Assembly (NCBI GenBank): GCA_017527155.1
Contig: JAFXQI010000010.1
Location: 62,001 to 126,000, forward strand
DNA: 64,000 nt
Direction: 5' to 3'
Source: Kiritimatiellia bacterium
GTDB lineage: Bacteria; Verrucomicrobiota; Kiritimatiellia; CAIQIC01; Lenti-01
The notes beneath the pieces were generated by a model, which was not told the DNA's origin, made no database searches, and was given only the letters and a program-made list of their open reading frames with translations. Both the position numbers and the translations under genes were made by a program. Shown here piece after piece: positions 27,017 through 36,522 of this stretch (positions are counted from its first letter, which is position 1; every line of letters starts with the position of its first letter).

Positions 27017-28336
27017 TCAGTGGATCCGCGACCACGTCGCCCGTGCGCACTCCCGCGCCTTCGCCGCGATTTCCGCCGCGTCCAGCGTCGTCAGCTTCCC
27101 GTGCCGCATCAGGATGCGCCCGCGCGCGATGGTGGTGTCCACCGGCGCCACGTTCAGCCCGTACAGCAGGTGCCCGTAGAACCGCCCGTCCTCCAGCGGC
27201 GTGGTCGGATCGTAGTCGAAGATCGCGATGTCCGCCAGCTGCCCCGCCGCCAGCTTGCCGCGCGGCTCGGGGAAGCACCGCCCCGCGATCGCCGCGTTGT
27301 TCTCCAGCAGCATCCGGCACGCCTCGCAGAACGCCACCCGCGGATCGCCCAGCGTCGCCCGCTGCAGCAGGTGCGCCACGCGCGCGGACGAAATCATGTG
27401 CGACGTCATCCCGTCGGTCCCGAGCCCCAGCAGGATGCCCTTCTTCAGCAGCGCCAGCATCTTCTGGGTGCCGACCGCGTTGTTCATGTTCGATTCCGGA
27501 TTGTGCACCATCATCGTGTTCGTCCGCGCGATGATGTCCATCTCGGACTCGTCCAGGTGGATGCCGTGCACGAAGATCGACTTCGGTCCCGCCAGCCCGA
27601 ACTTCTCCAGCCGCTGGACGATCCGCATCCCGTGCTTCGCCAGGCAGTCCTCCTCGTCGGCGGTGCCTTCCGCGACGTGGACGTGCACGCCAGCCCCCGT
27701 GTCGCGGCACACCGCGGCCACCTTCTCCATCGTCTCGTCGGAGAGGGTCATCTGCGCGTGCAGGCCGAAGAGCGCCGTCACCTGCCCGTCGCCGGACGCC
27801 TGCGTCTTGCGGATGAAGCGCTCGTTCTCGGCCACGCCGTCGCCCGGCACGTTGCGGTCGCTCGTCTCGTAGCAGAGGCACCCCGACAGCCCCGCCTCGC
27901 GGAACGTCTCCTCCATCGCGTCCAGCGACCCGTCCGTGCAGGACGGCGACGCGTGGTGGTCGATGATGGTCGTGCACCCCGTCCGGATGGCCTCCACCAG
28001 CGCCACCAGCGACGAATACCGCACGCCCTCCATGTCCAGCGCCAGGTCCAGCTTCCACCACAGGCGCTCCAGAATCTCCGTGAACGTCGCTGCCGGCTCG
28101 CCCGGCGCCGCGTACCCGCGCGCGAACGACGAATACAGGTGGTGGTGCGCGTTGATCAGCCCCGGCATCGCGAGCATCCCGCCCGCGTCGAGCACCTCCG
28201 CCCCTTCCGGCGCCGCCACCGTGGCCCCCACCGCCGCGATCTTGTCCCCTTCCACCAGGATTTCCCCCTTGGGCAGGATCGGCTGTACCGGATCCAGCGT
28301 GACGATCTGCGCGTTCTTGATCAGCAGCGATGACAT
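27017..28336 (-). CDS. ssnA: SsnA-like amidohydrolase
   Basis: A 439-residue metal-dependent hydrolase of the amidohydrolase superfamily. Metal ligands are visible: HHH in INAHHHLYSSF, His in GVHVHVAEG, His in IFVHGIHL and Asp in GLGTDGMTS. Residue patterns such as ERLWWKLD, CTTIIDHHASP, YETSDRN and NPESNMNNAVG match the SsnA group of putative aminohydrolases, found with selenium-dependent molybdenum hydroxylases and purine catabolism. None of those partner genes is visible here. ATG 28336 is preferred because it follows GAAAGGAAAC and matches the family's N-terminus. Confidence 0.85.
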   Translation of the reverse strand: MSSLLIKNAQIVTLDPVQPILPKGEILVEGDKIAAVGATVAAPEGAEVLDAGGMLAMPGLINAHHHLYSSFARGYAAPGEPAATFTEILERLWWKLDLALDMEGVRYSSLVALVEAIRTGCTTIIDHHASPSCTDGSLDAMEETFREAGLSGCLCYETSDRNVPGDGVAENERFIRKTQASGDGQVTALFGLHAQMTLSDETMEKVAAVCRDTGAGVHVHVAEGTADEEDCLAKHGMRIVQRLEKFGLAGPKSIFVHGIHLDESEMDIIARTNTMMVHNPESNMNNAVGTQKMLALLKKGILLGLGTDGMTSHMISSARVAHLLQRATLGDPRVAFCEACRMLLENNAAIAGRCFPEPRGKLAAGQLADIAIFDYDPTTPLEDGRFYGHLLYGLNVAPVDTTIARGRILMRHGKLTTLDAAEIAAKARECARATWSRIH

Positions 28337-28368
28337 GGCTCGTTTCCTTTCGGTTGTTGGTTTCATCC

Positions 28369-28398
28369 CTTGTACCATGCCCCGCCCCCTCGCCGCAA
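28369..28398 (-). promoter_or_regulatory. Candidate promoter of ssnA
   Basis: TTGCGG (28398-28393), an 18-bp spacer and TACAAG (28374-28369), followed by a 30-nt leader with a Shine-Dalgarno. Confidence 0.4.
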
Positions 28399-28405
28399 GC
28401 CCGAG

Positions 28406-28466
28406 CGTTCATGGGGGACGGCGTGCGGGAAAACCGGCGGAAACAAGGGGGTTTTCCGTAATCTCA
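28406..28466 (-). repeat. 61-bp dispersed element, copy B
   Basis: Read on the minus strand it begins TGAGATTACGGAAAAC and ends CCATGAACG, exactly 61 bp, like copy A. It lies about 70 bp upstream of ssnA, the same distance as copy A from the kinase gene. The ORF opened by its ATG runs out of frame over ssnA without stopping, so no coupling is evident here. Confidence 0.75.
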
Positions 28467-28523
28467 AACAAAGGCAACCGGCTGCCGCCGAGGACAATCG
28501 ATTGACGTCGGAGGCGCGCCCCC

Positions 28524-29165
28524 TCAACCCACGGGCCGCCCGGCGGCGTCGAACCGCGGCGCGATCTGGACGGCCGGGTTCATGTAGATCGGCGAGAGAG
28601 CCCCGCTTGCCCCGCCCGCGAAGAACAGCCGCCCCACCCACTCCGCGCGCGGCGCCCGCTCTTCCGCGATCCGCGCGACGCCCGGCCACCGCTCCGCCAG
28701 CACCGCCTCCGGCAGCACGACGAACTCCCCCTCCTGACGCGCCAGCGCCGCCGCGTCGCGGCGGAACCATCCCGCCCAGCGCGTTCCCCGGCGCGCGTCC
28801 CCGTGCACCACCGCCGCGTCCAGCGACGGGTCTTCCGCGAAGCACTCCGCCGCCAGCGCCGCCGCGCTCGGGCACGTCCACACGGTCCGCCCCCGCGGCA
28901 GCGCCCATCCGCGCGCCGCCGTGATGGCGACGCGCAGCCCCGTGTAGCTCCCCGGACCGATCCCCACCGCGAACGCATCCACGCCCGCCCACTCCACGCC
29001 GGTTTCCCGCAACAGCGCTTCCGCCGCCGGGAACAGGCTCTGGCTGCGCCGCTGCCGCGCATCGACGGACCGGCCGCCCAGCAGCCGGCACGCCCCGCCG
29101 CGTTCGCCTTCCAGCAACGCCAGCGTGGAATCCTCGCGCGAAAACTCGCTTGCCAAAACAATCAT
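28524..29165 (-). CDS. tsaB: TsaB, tRNA threonylcarbamoyladenosine (t6A37) synthesis protein
   Basis: A 213-residue protein of the ASKHA fold with the diagnostic VGIGPGSYTGLRV segment and the N-terminal VLASEFS strand. TsaB is the inactive partner that holds TsaD and TsaE in the complex that puts threonylcarbamoyl on A37 of ANN-decoding tRNAs. The length is close to the family norm. tsaD and tsaE are not in this window. The gene lies between the malQ and ssnA transcription units without close coupling. Confidence 0.9.
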   Translation of the reverse strand: MIVLASEFSREDSTLALLEGERGGACRLLGGRSVDARQRRSQSLFPAAEALLRETGVEWAGVDAFAVGIGPGSYTGLRVAITAARGWALPRGRTVWTCPSAAALAAECFAEDPSLDAAVVHGDARRGTRWAGWFRRDAAALARQEGEFVVLPEAVLAERWPGVARIAEERAPRAEWVGRLFFAGGASGALSPIYMNPAVQIAPRFDAAGRPVG

Positions 29166-29207
29166 GGTGTCGGTCTCTCCAACAGCCCCCCCCGGGCTCC
29201 CAAGCCC

Positions 29208-29236
29208 CTAGATACCTAGATATCTAGATACCTAGA
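29208..29236. repeat. Octamer repeat CTAGATAC/CTAGATAT
   Basis: Three and a half units, CTAGATAC, CTAGATAT, CTAGATAC, CTAGAGG, together form a near-palindrome between malQ and tsaB. It is AT-rich compared with its surroundings. Confidence 0.7.
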
Positions 29237-29269
29237 GGCTTTCCACGCCCCCCCCCCCGCGCCCGCCTC

Positions 29270-30795
<1,526 letters not shown>

Positions 30796-30799
<4 letters not shown>

Positions 30800-31506
30800 A
30801 TTACACCAATCTCCTTTGCATGGTTTCCGTTGTCCATCCTGCCACACCCCGCTCCGTTTGTCGAAACGTTTTCCGCATCCGTCCCCGTCCGCCGCCGCGC
30901 CGCGACCCAGTAGTCGTCCGCCGCCTCCCGCACCGCCTCCACCCGCCAGCCGCGCGCCTCCAGCCACTCCGCCAGTTCCTGCGCCGTCGGCATCCGCCGC
31001 GATACCCCCGCCGACACCGCCCCGCACCGCGCGTGCATCGCATCCAGCTCCGCGCTCCCCTGCAGATTCGCCACCACCAGCCGCCCGCCCGGGACCAGCC
31101 ACCGACGCGCCCGTTCCAACGCCGCCTCCACGTCCCCCAGATGCGGCCATACCCTGAAGAACACCGCCGCATCCCACTCCCCCTCCGGCGCCCGGCTCCC
31201 CTCCGCCGACGCCTCTTCCAGGCAAACGGCCGACTCCACCCCCGCCGCGGCCACCGCCTCCCGGCACTTCCCGCACATCCCCCCGCACGGATCCAGCGCC
31301 CACACCCGCCCCGCCCCGCCGCCCTCCGAGACCGCCTCCGCCAGCGGCACCGTCAGCCGCCCGTTCCCGCACCCGACCTCCACCACCCGCGCCCCCGCCA
31401 GCGGCGCCAACCGCGACAGCACCCGCCGCACGCCTTCCCGCTCCGCCTCCCGGAACGCCAGCGCGTCCGGCCTCGCGGCCATCTTCTCGAAAAAATCCGT
31501 GTCCAT
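30796..31506 (-). CDS. Class I SAM-dependent methyltransferase
   Basis: A 236-residue Rossmann-fold methyltransferase. Motif I is VVEVGCGNG, motif II lies near VWALDPC, then EWDAAVFFRVWPHL and the post-motif VPGGRLVVANL. The cysteine cluster CGGMCGKCREA is unusual and might bind a metal or be redox-active. The substrate is unknown. ATG 31506 is favoured over the one at 31515 because the latter lies next to or within the predicted -10 box, which leaves the transcript leaderless. It overlaps malQ by 4 bp and is transcribed divergently from nikR. Confidence 0.85.
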
Positions 31507-31513
31507 GCCCCCC

Positions 31514-31554
31514 ACCCTATCCCCCTTGACACCCGCCCGTCAACCCGTTAGTAT
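31514..31554. promoter_or_regulatory. Back-to-back promoters of the methyltransferase-malQ operon and nikR
   Basis: Plus strand: TTGACA (31526-31531), 17 bp, TAGTAT (31549-31554), with the nikR ATG at 31562. Minus strand: TTGACG (31543-31538), 18 bp, TAGGGT (31519-31514), with the methyltransferase ATG at 31506. The two -35 boxes form the dyad TTGAC-N8-GTCAA (31526-31543). Both transcripts are predicted to be leaderless. A protein on the dyad would control both genes; NikR itself is a candidate. Confidence 0.6.
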
Positions 31555-31561
31555 GAGGAAA

Positions 31562-32044
31562 ATGAAAAAAGGTAATACCCAATCCCCGCCCCCCGCCGAC
31601 GCCTCCGCGCCCCGCTGCCAGCGCCTGACCCTCTCCCTGCCCGCCGACGTCGCCACCGCCGTCGACGCCCTGGCCGCCCGCAAGGGCGCCGCCAGCCGGT
31701 CCGCGCTCGTCGCCGACCTCCTGCGCGCGGCGACCACCGACGCCGCGGCCGTCGCCCCCCGCGCCCAGGCGGCCGGCGCCATCGTCCTCTTCTACGACCA
31801 CCACGCCCGCGGCCTCCAGGAGCGCCTCACCGCCATCCAGCACGACGCCGGCGACCTGGTCCTCTCCGTCCTCCACGTCCACCTCGACCACCACCACTGC
31901 CTCGAAATCCTGGCCGTGCGCGGCCGCACCGACGCCATCCGCCGCACCGCCGACCTCCTCGAATCCGTCCGCGGCGTCCTCCGCGCCCAGCTCTGCCTCA
32001 CCGCCATCCAACCCAACACAAAGGAACACCACCATGCACACTGA
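31562..32044 (+). CDS. nikR: NikR-type nickel-responsive regulator
   Basis: A 160-residue protein with an N-terminal ribbon-helix-helix DNA-binding domain (QRLTLSLPADVATAVDALAA) and a C-terminal ACT-like metal domain. The nickel ligands match NikR: His in FYDHHARG, then HVHLDHHHCLE (His, His, Cys) near the end. The tail is His-rich. It normally represses nickel uptake genes when nickel is plentiful, but no nickel transporter lies nearby. The next gene begins 11 bp inside its 3' end. ATG 31562 is chosen because it coincides with the predicted transcription start; ATG 31553 lies within the -10 box. Confidence 0.88.
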   Translation: MKKGNTQSPPPADASAPRCQRLTLSLPADVATAVDALAARKGAASRSALVADLLRAATTDAAAVAPRAQAAGAIVLFYDHHARGLQERLTAIQHDAGDLVLSVLHVHLDHHHCLEILAVRGRTDAIRRTADLLESVRGVLRAQLCLTAIQPNTKEHHHAH

Positions 32045-33188
32045 TCCCCCCCCCGTCGTTTCGTCGCCTCGTCGCTTCGTCGTCTCCCTCGCCGCCCTCC
32101 TCCTCTCCCTCCCCCTCGTCCCCGTCCGCGCCTCCGCCGCCACCCCTCTCGCTCACTCCACCCTCCAGGCCGTCAATCCCGACGGAACCTCCCCGCAGAC
32201 CTGGACCAACCAGTATCCCTTCACCCTCCGTGGCATTCTCCTGAACGCCCCCGAAGACCTCCTCTCGACCGACTTCGTCCCCGACGCCACCTCCCCCAAC
32301 AACGGCGGCCAGTACCAGGTCTTCGTCCAGGCGACCGACCCCGGCGACTTCGGCGGCACCGCCCTCTACATGTCCCAGCGCGGCCGCCCCGACGCCAACT
32401 TCTACGACGAAGACGCCTGGGCCGCCGAGCTCGCCCGCGTCACCGCCGACCCCGACACCGGCCGCCCCTTCCAGCCCGGCGACTACGTCGAAATCACCGC
32501 CAACTGGGCCATGCACTACAACGGAAAGGTCAACGTCAACGAAGCCCACAACCCCGACCCCGCCTTCGACTTCACCGTCCGCCTCCTCCGCCCCGCCGTC
32601 GGCCTCCCCCCCGCCGAGCCCCTCTCGCTCGCCGACCTCGTCGACGACACCGGCACCCCCGTCTTCGACCCCACCCGCGCCACCGGGGGCGAACACTGGC
32701 AGGGCATGCGCGTCCGCCTCGACGCCATCCGCCTGGCCGACACCGACGCCGTCGGAACCTGGAACCATCCCCACCCCGAAACCCTCCCCTTCGGCGCCCG
32801 CCTGGTCACCTGCACCGACTCCACCGGCCGCACCTTCCCCCTCCGCCTCCCCCGCCGTTCCCTCGGCCCCGCGCCGGCCACCAACCGCTTCTTCTCCGCC
32901 ACCGGGTTCATCAACCAGGAAGGCTCCAACACCGCCGGCTACGAACTCGTCGTCCAGGAAGTCGGCCCCGTCCTCGACATCGCCTTCGAGCCCGCCGGCG
33001 AAGACGAAGGCACCCCCTCCGCCGCCGTCCTGACCTACTCCGCCGACTACGCCGGCTACGCCCTCGAAGTCTCCGACGACTCCGGCGCCACCTGGCACGC
33101 CCCCGCCCTGGCCTTCCCCACCGAAATCACCGTCCACGACCCCGAAGCCTCCCCCACCCGCTTCTACCGCCTCGTCCTCCCCGACTGA
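32034..33188 (+). CDS. Secreted protein of unknown function, co-transcribed with nikR
   Basis: A 384-residue protein with a signal peptide (about residues 13-36, ending VRASA). The mature part is beta-rich and acidic, with an OB-like segment (FTLRGILLNAPEDLL, QYQVFVQATDPGDFGG, GDYVEITANW) followed by a second similar block (GMRVRLDAIRLAD) and a C-terminal 'SDDSGATWHAP' beta module. No catalytic motif is recognised. The start lies inside the 3' end of nikR, so it is translationally coupled to a nickel regulator. Whether it binds metal cannot be told, although His and Asp residues are frequent. Confidence 0.75.
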   Translation: MHTDPPPVVSSPRRFVVSLAALLLSLPLVPVRASAATPLAHSTLQAVNPDGTSPQTWTNQYPFTLRGILLNAPEDLLSTDFVPDATSPNNGGQYQVFVQATDPGDFGGTALYMSQRGRPDANFYDEDAWAAELARVTADPDTGRPFQPGDYVEITANWAMHYNGKVNVNEAHNPDPAFDFTVRLLRPAVGLPPAEPLSLADLVDDTGTPVFDPTRATGGEHWQGMRVRLDAIRLADTDAVGTWNHPHPETLPFGARLVTCTDSTGRTFPLRLPRRSLGPAPATNRFFSATGFINQEGSNTAGYELVVQEVGPVLDIAFEPAGEDEGTPSAAVLTYSADYAGYALEVSDDSGATWHAPALAFPTEITVHDPEASPTRFYRLVLPD

Positions 33189-33189
33189 C

Positions 33190-33957
33190 ATGCCCGCCTT
33201 CCCCACTCTCTCCCCCTGGTGGGGCGAGCACTCCGTGCGAGCCGTTGACCCGCCTTTTTCCGGATCGCCCGGAGCGCTCGCCCCACCCTTCCCACCCTCC
33301 CCCCCCTCCCCACCCCCCTCTTCCGCCCCTTCCCGCTCCGCCTTCACCCTCCTCGAACTCCTCGTCGTCATCGCCATCGTCGCCCTCCTCGCCGCCATCC
33401 TCCTCCCCGTCTCCCTCCGCGCCGTCGAGGATGCCCGCGTGGCCCGCGCCATGACCGAACTCCGCTCCGTCGAAGCCGCCCTCGAAGCCTACCGCGCCGA
33501 CCACAAGACCTATCCCCCGTGCAGCATCTCCTGCCAATCCTCCGACGCCGAAGAAGAACTCCAGCTTCCCCGCGAACTCGCCGACGGCGGCTACCTTCCC
33601 CCCTCGCCCACCCGCGCCTCCACGCTTCTGCCGGACCCCTTCCATCCCGGCTCCACCTACAAATACATCGCCTCCCTCCCCTACTGGCTCAACGGCCAGC
33701 ACATGCCCGCCCCCTATCCCGTCTGGGTCCCCTCCGACTTCCCCCTCTGCCGCGAAACCTCCGGCAAATACATGACCGGTCCCGACTGCCCCCTCGACTG
33801 GGCCGTCTGGAGCATCGGTCCCCGCTACACCTCCCTCTCCCCCGGCACCGCCGACCGCCTTCCCCTCGACTCCGCCGGCTGGCGCACCCGCGCCGGCCAC
33901 CCCGGCATCATCGCCCGCATCAAGCCCCGCGACGGCTCCTCCTTCTCCGTCCCCTGA
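33190..33957 (+). CDS. Type II secretion/type IV prepilin-like protein
   Basis: A 255-residue pseudopilin-like protein with the prepilin N-methylation segment FTLLELLVVIAIVALLAAI, normally cut and methylated by PilD before the Phe. The body resembles the verrucomicrobial 'prepilin-type N-terminal cleavage/methylation' proteins. The leader before the cleavage site is about 51 residues, much longer than the usual 6-25. Most of it is encoded by a dispersed repeat (33217-33287) that has inserted in frame. A GTG at 33235 is a possible shorter start. It begins 1 bp after the preceding gene. Confidence 0.85.
   Translation: MPAFPTLSPWWGEHSVRAVDPPFSGSPGALAPPFPPSPPSPPPSSAPSRSAFTLLELLVVIAIVALLAAILLPVSLRAVEDARVARAMTELRSVEAALEAYRADHKTYPPCSISCQSSDAEEELQLPRELADGGYLPPSPTRASTLLPDPFHPGSTYKYIASLPYWLNGQHMPAPYPVWVPSDFPLCRETSGKYMTGPDCPLDWAVWSIGPRYTSLSPGTADRLPLDSAGWRTRAGHPGIIARIKPRDGSSFSVP
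33217..33287 (+). repeat. Composite GC-hairpin repeat inside the prepilin leader (copy 1)
   Basis: It begins TGGTGGGGCGAGCACTCCGT, continues GCGAGCC, and ends GCCCGGAGCGCTCGCCCCACC. The outer arms GGGGCGAGC and GCTCGCCCC pair. A close copy is at 36895-36977 in an intergenic region. Here the repeat encodes the WWGEHSVRAV part of the prepilin leader. Confidence 0.8.
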
Positions 33958-34000
33958 CTCCCCCGCCCCCCCGCCCCCCTCCACCCGCCCCCCTGTCCCC

Positions 34001-34029
34001 GTCCTGCCGGGCGGCCCCCGTGCCGCCCT
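34001..34029 (+). repeat. 29-bp hairpin repeat (copy 2)
   Basis: Identical to 21532-21560, and again just downstream of a minus-strand gene (stop at 34053). Confidence 0.75.
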
Positions 34030-34052
34030 TCTCCTCCCCCCCCCGCCCCCCC

Positions 34053-35900
34053 TTACTCCACCTCGAGGTCGTCCTCCATCTCGCCGTCCTCCTCCACCAC
34101 GACGGCGTCGCGCACGGCCATCGCCCCCTGGGCGATGCCGGCGATGGCGGCATGGAGGTCCGCCAGCGGCATCGACACGACGCTCTCCAGGCGCCCGCCG
34201 TCCGGGTTCCAGCGCTGGACAACGGCCAGCGTCATCTCCGGGAGGTCGGGATTGGCGGCGAAGGCGGAAAGGCCTTCGGGGAGGAGCTCGGCGGCCTCGT
34301 CGGCATCGTCGCCGGCAAGCGTCTCCAGCAAGGCTTCCAGGCGGGGCAGGATCGCACGGAGCGCCGGACGCAGGCGGACGAATCCGCAGGAGGCGCCGGC
34401 GGGCGCCGGGCCGTAGGCGGCGGCGAAGGCCGGCATCGCGGCGACCGGGCCCTTCGCGGTCTTCCCGGCGGCGAGCTCGGCCAGGACCTCCCCGAGCCGC
34501 CCCTCCGGGAGCGTCCCGAGGTACAGCGCCGGACCGACCGCCGCCGCGTCGAACTCCCCGAGCTCGCGCGAGGGGACAACCCCGTCGCCCTCGAACCGCA
34601 GGACGAGCCGGCGCACCGCAATCCCTTCCACCATCCGCTCCCCGGCGGCTTCGAGACGGATTCCCTCCAGCCCGTCCGCCAGTTCGGCCGCACCGTCTTC
34701 GCCGTCCTCGTCCTCCTCCTCCTCTTCGGCGGCGACCAGGCCGGCCGCCTCCGCGACGGCGGAGACCATCCCGCGGAAGCACTCCGGCAGCCCGTCGAGC
34801 GCGCCCTGCGGATCCTCCGGAAACGCGAGGAGGGCGCTGCTGCCGGCCCCATCCCCGTCTTCCGCGGGGAAGAGGGCCATGGCATGTTCGTCGCCGATCA
34901 GGCGGCAGAACGCGATGTAGGCGGAAACGAAGGCCTCGCGGAGGACGGTTTCCTGTTCCCCTTCGTCCTCCTCGGCATCGAGGCCGCCCATGAAGGATGG
35001 GCTGGAGAAGAACGCACGGAGGTCGCGGTCGGTGAAGCGGGACAGCGCCTGCCGGGTCGCCCCCGCCGCCACGGCGTCGGGGAACAAGATGGCGTTCGCG
35101 AGCGGGGACGCCGGGGCGCCGACGGTCGCGGCGATGCGCGCCTGGGGCGTGCCGGGGACGCTTTCGACGGCAATCCCGGTCCGGAAGCGGTCCGCCCCGT
35201 CGAGCCCGAGCCCGAGGGCCGTCGAGCGGAGGGGGAAATCGGGCCGCGACAGGAACTCCTCCAGCATCGCGCCGGAAGACCCCGTCCGTGCACCCGCCAC
35301 GGCCTGCCGCAGGGCATCGAAATCGATGGCGGCGGCCAGCACGCCTTCCGCGCGGACCGCGGGCGCGGCGTCGAGCAGCGCGAGGGCCCCGTCCACGCCG
35401 CCGATCCCGTTCCGGAGCGCGTCGGAACGCACCAGGGCGATCCGGTCCCCGCGGGGGACGGCGATCGTGAGGCTTCCGCCGTTGCGCAGCGCCACGGCCC
35501 CTTCGGGCAGGACGAGCCCGTCCGGGAGCCCGTCGGCGGGGAGCGCGCCGGCCATCTTCCCGACCGAGGCGGCGGAATCGCCACCGGCCGCCGGATACTC
35601 GAGCACGACGGCCCAGTCGTTCCGCTCCGACGAGCAGACCACCGCGCGGACCGTGCCCTTCCCGTCGGCGATCTCGGACGGGTCGGCGCCCAGCGCCGCG
35701 GTCCCCATGCCGGTGAACATGGCCCTCGCCTGCCCGGCGGGGGCGTAGGGGGCGGCAATGCGGTCGATGGCGCCGAAGAAGGCGTCGAGGCCGCGGATTT
35801 CGACCTGCGCGACGGCGGCAGGTGCGGCGGCACGGGCGGGAAGGATCATCGCGAACGCGGCGGCGGCCGCGAACACGGCGGTACGGATCGTGGATTTCAT
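34053..35900 (-). CDS. Large exported protein of unknown function
   Basis: A 615-residue protein with a clear signal peptide (MKSTIRTAVFAAAAAFAMIL, then PARAAA). The body is alternating alpha/beta, Ala- and Asp-rich, with repeated patterns (RGLDAFFGAIDRIA; AAIDFDALRQAVAG; SALLAFPEDPQGAL) that suggest several copies of one fold, as in DUF3352-like periplasmic proteins. A run of Glu/Asp residues lies at about 415-430. A good Shine-Dalgarno (GGAGGAG) precedes ATG 35900. It is a single gene with its own promoter. The function is unknown. Confidence 0.85.
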   Translation of the reverse strand: MKSTIRTAVFAAAAAFAMILPARAAAPAAVAQVEIRGLDAFFGAIDRIAAPYAPAGQARAMFTGMGTAALGADPSEIADGKGTVRAVVCSSERNDWAVVLEYPAAGGDSAASVGKMAGALPADGLPDGLVLPEGAVALRNGGSLTIAVPRGDRIALVRSDALRNGIGGVDGALALLDAAPAVRAEGVLAAAIDFDALRQAVAGARTGSSGAMLEEFLSRPDFPLRSTALGLGLDGADRFRTGIAVESVPGTPQARIAATVGAPASPLANAILFPDAVAAGATRQALSRFTDRDLRAFFSSPSFMGGLDAEEDEGEQETVLREAFVSAYIAFCRLIGDEHAMALFPAEDGDGAGSSALLAFPEDPQGALDGLPECFRGMVSAVAEAAGLVAAEEEEEDEDGEDGAAELADGLEGIRLEAAGERMVEGIAVRRLVLRFEGDGVVPSRELGEFDAAAVGPALYLGTLPEGRLGEVLAELAAGKTAKGPVAAMPAFAAAYGPAPAGASCGFVRLRPALRAILPRLEALLETLAGDDADEAAELLPEGLSAFAANPDLPEMTLAVVQRWNPDGGRLESVVSMPLADLHAAIAGIAQGAMAVRDAVVVEEDGEMEDDLEVE

Positions 35901-35934
35901 GGCAAACTCCTCCGGTGCAGTTCTCGTGTCCCGC

Positions 35935-35963
35935 ACAATGACGCAGGCACGGGGTGGCGGCAA
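35935..35963 (-). promoter_or_regulatory. Promoter of the 34053-35900 gene
   Basis: TTGCCG (35963-35958), a 17-bp spacer and CATTGT (35940-35935), about 35 bp before the start codon. Confidence 0.45.
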
Positions 35964-36014
35964 GACTTTTTTCGCGCGCCCCGCGCCCTTCCGTCCCCCC
36001 TCCCGCCTTCCCGC

Positions 36015-36042
36015 TTGCAATCCGCAGCGGATGCCGTACAAC
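36015..36042 (+). promoter_or_regulatory. Promoter of the GGQ release-factor-like gene
   Basis: TTGCAA (36015-36020), a 16-bp spacer and TACAAC (36037-36042), with the ATG 15 bp further on. No Shine-Dalgarno is seen. Confidence 0.45.
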
Positions 36043-36056
36043 ATTCCGCCATTCCC

Positions 36057-36473
36057 ATGAGCCTCTACCCCGTCACACCCGAAAAAGAAGCCGCCCTCCT
36101 CCGGCGCATGGACGAACTCGCCATCCGCGAAACCGATCTCGACGAACGCTTCGTCCGCGGCGGCGGGAACGGCGGGCAGAAAATCAACAAGACCTCCTCC
36201 ACCGTCGTCCTCCGGCACATCCCGACGGGCCTCGAAGTCCGTTGCGGCCGCGAGCGGAGCCAGTCCATGAACCGCTTCTTCGCCCGCCGCGAACTCTGCG
36301 AAAAGCTGGCCGCGAAGCTCCTCGGCGAAAAAACCGCCCGCCAGCAGGCCCGCGAAAAAATCCGCCGCCAGAAACGCAAGCGCTCCAAGCGCCAGACCGC
36401 CCTCATGGTGGATGCCAAGAAGCGCCACGGCCAGACCAAGGCCCTCCGCCGCGCGCCCGCCCCCGACGACTGA
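36057..36473 (+). CDS. Single-domain peptide release factor-like protein (GGQ domain)
   Basis: A 138-residue protein consisting of the class I release factor catalytic domain with GGQ in VRGGGNGGQKINKTSS, and a strongly basic C-terminal tail (KIRRQKRKRSKRQ). It lacks codon-recognition domains. Relatives of this size (ArfB/YaeJ and C12orf65/MTRFR type) release nascent chains from stalled ribosomes or from split 50S subunits. The HIPTGLEVRC segment is closer to the MTRFR/RF-like bacterial group than to ArfB, but this is a judgement by eye. Confidence 0.85.
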   Translation: MSLYPVTPEKEAALLRRMDELAIRETDLDERFVRGGGNGGQKINKTSSTVVLRHIPTGLEVRCGRERSQSMNRFFARRELCEKLAAKLLGEKTARQQAREKIRRQKRKRSKRQTALMVDAKKRHGQTKALRRAPAPDD

Positions 36474-36489
36474 CCCCCGGAAAACGAAA

Positions 36490-36515
36490 GCCCGCAACGG
36501 AGAACCGCCGCGGGC
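36490..36515 (-). terminator. Terminator downstream of tRNA-Gly
   Basis: A hairpin with arms GCCCGC and GCGGGC is followed on the minus strand by TTTCGTTTT, 8 bp after the tRNA 3' end. It may also serve the convergent release-factor-like gene. Confidence 0.5.
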
Positions 36516-36522
36516 AAAAAAA

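Noticed and set aside
24796-27534. Plus-strand 912-codon frame across the PEP-CTERM, GT4 and ssnA genes
   Set aside because: It crosses three well-supported minus-strand genes and begins in repeats.
28406-28466. Leader ORF from element copy B coupled to ssnA
   Set aside because: The frame from its ATG passes through the ssnA start without a stop and continues out of frame for about 1.4 kb, so there is no ATGA coupling as seen for the kinase and nagB.
33190-33957. Part of a type IV pilus or type II secretion operon
   Set aside because: Only one prepilin-like protein is present, with no ATPase, secretin or other pilin gene nearby; such single prepilin-like proteins are common in this bacterial group.
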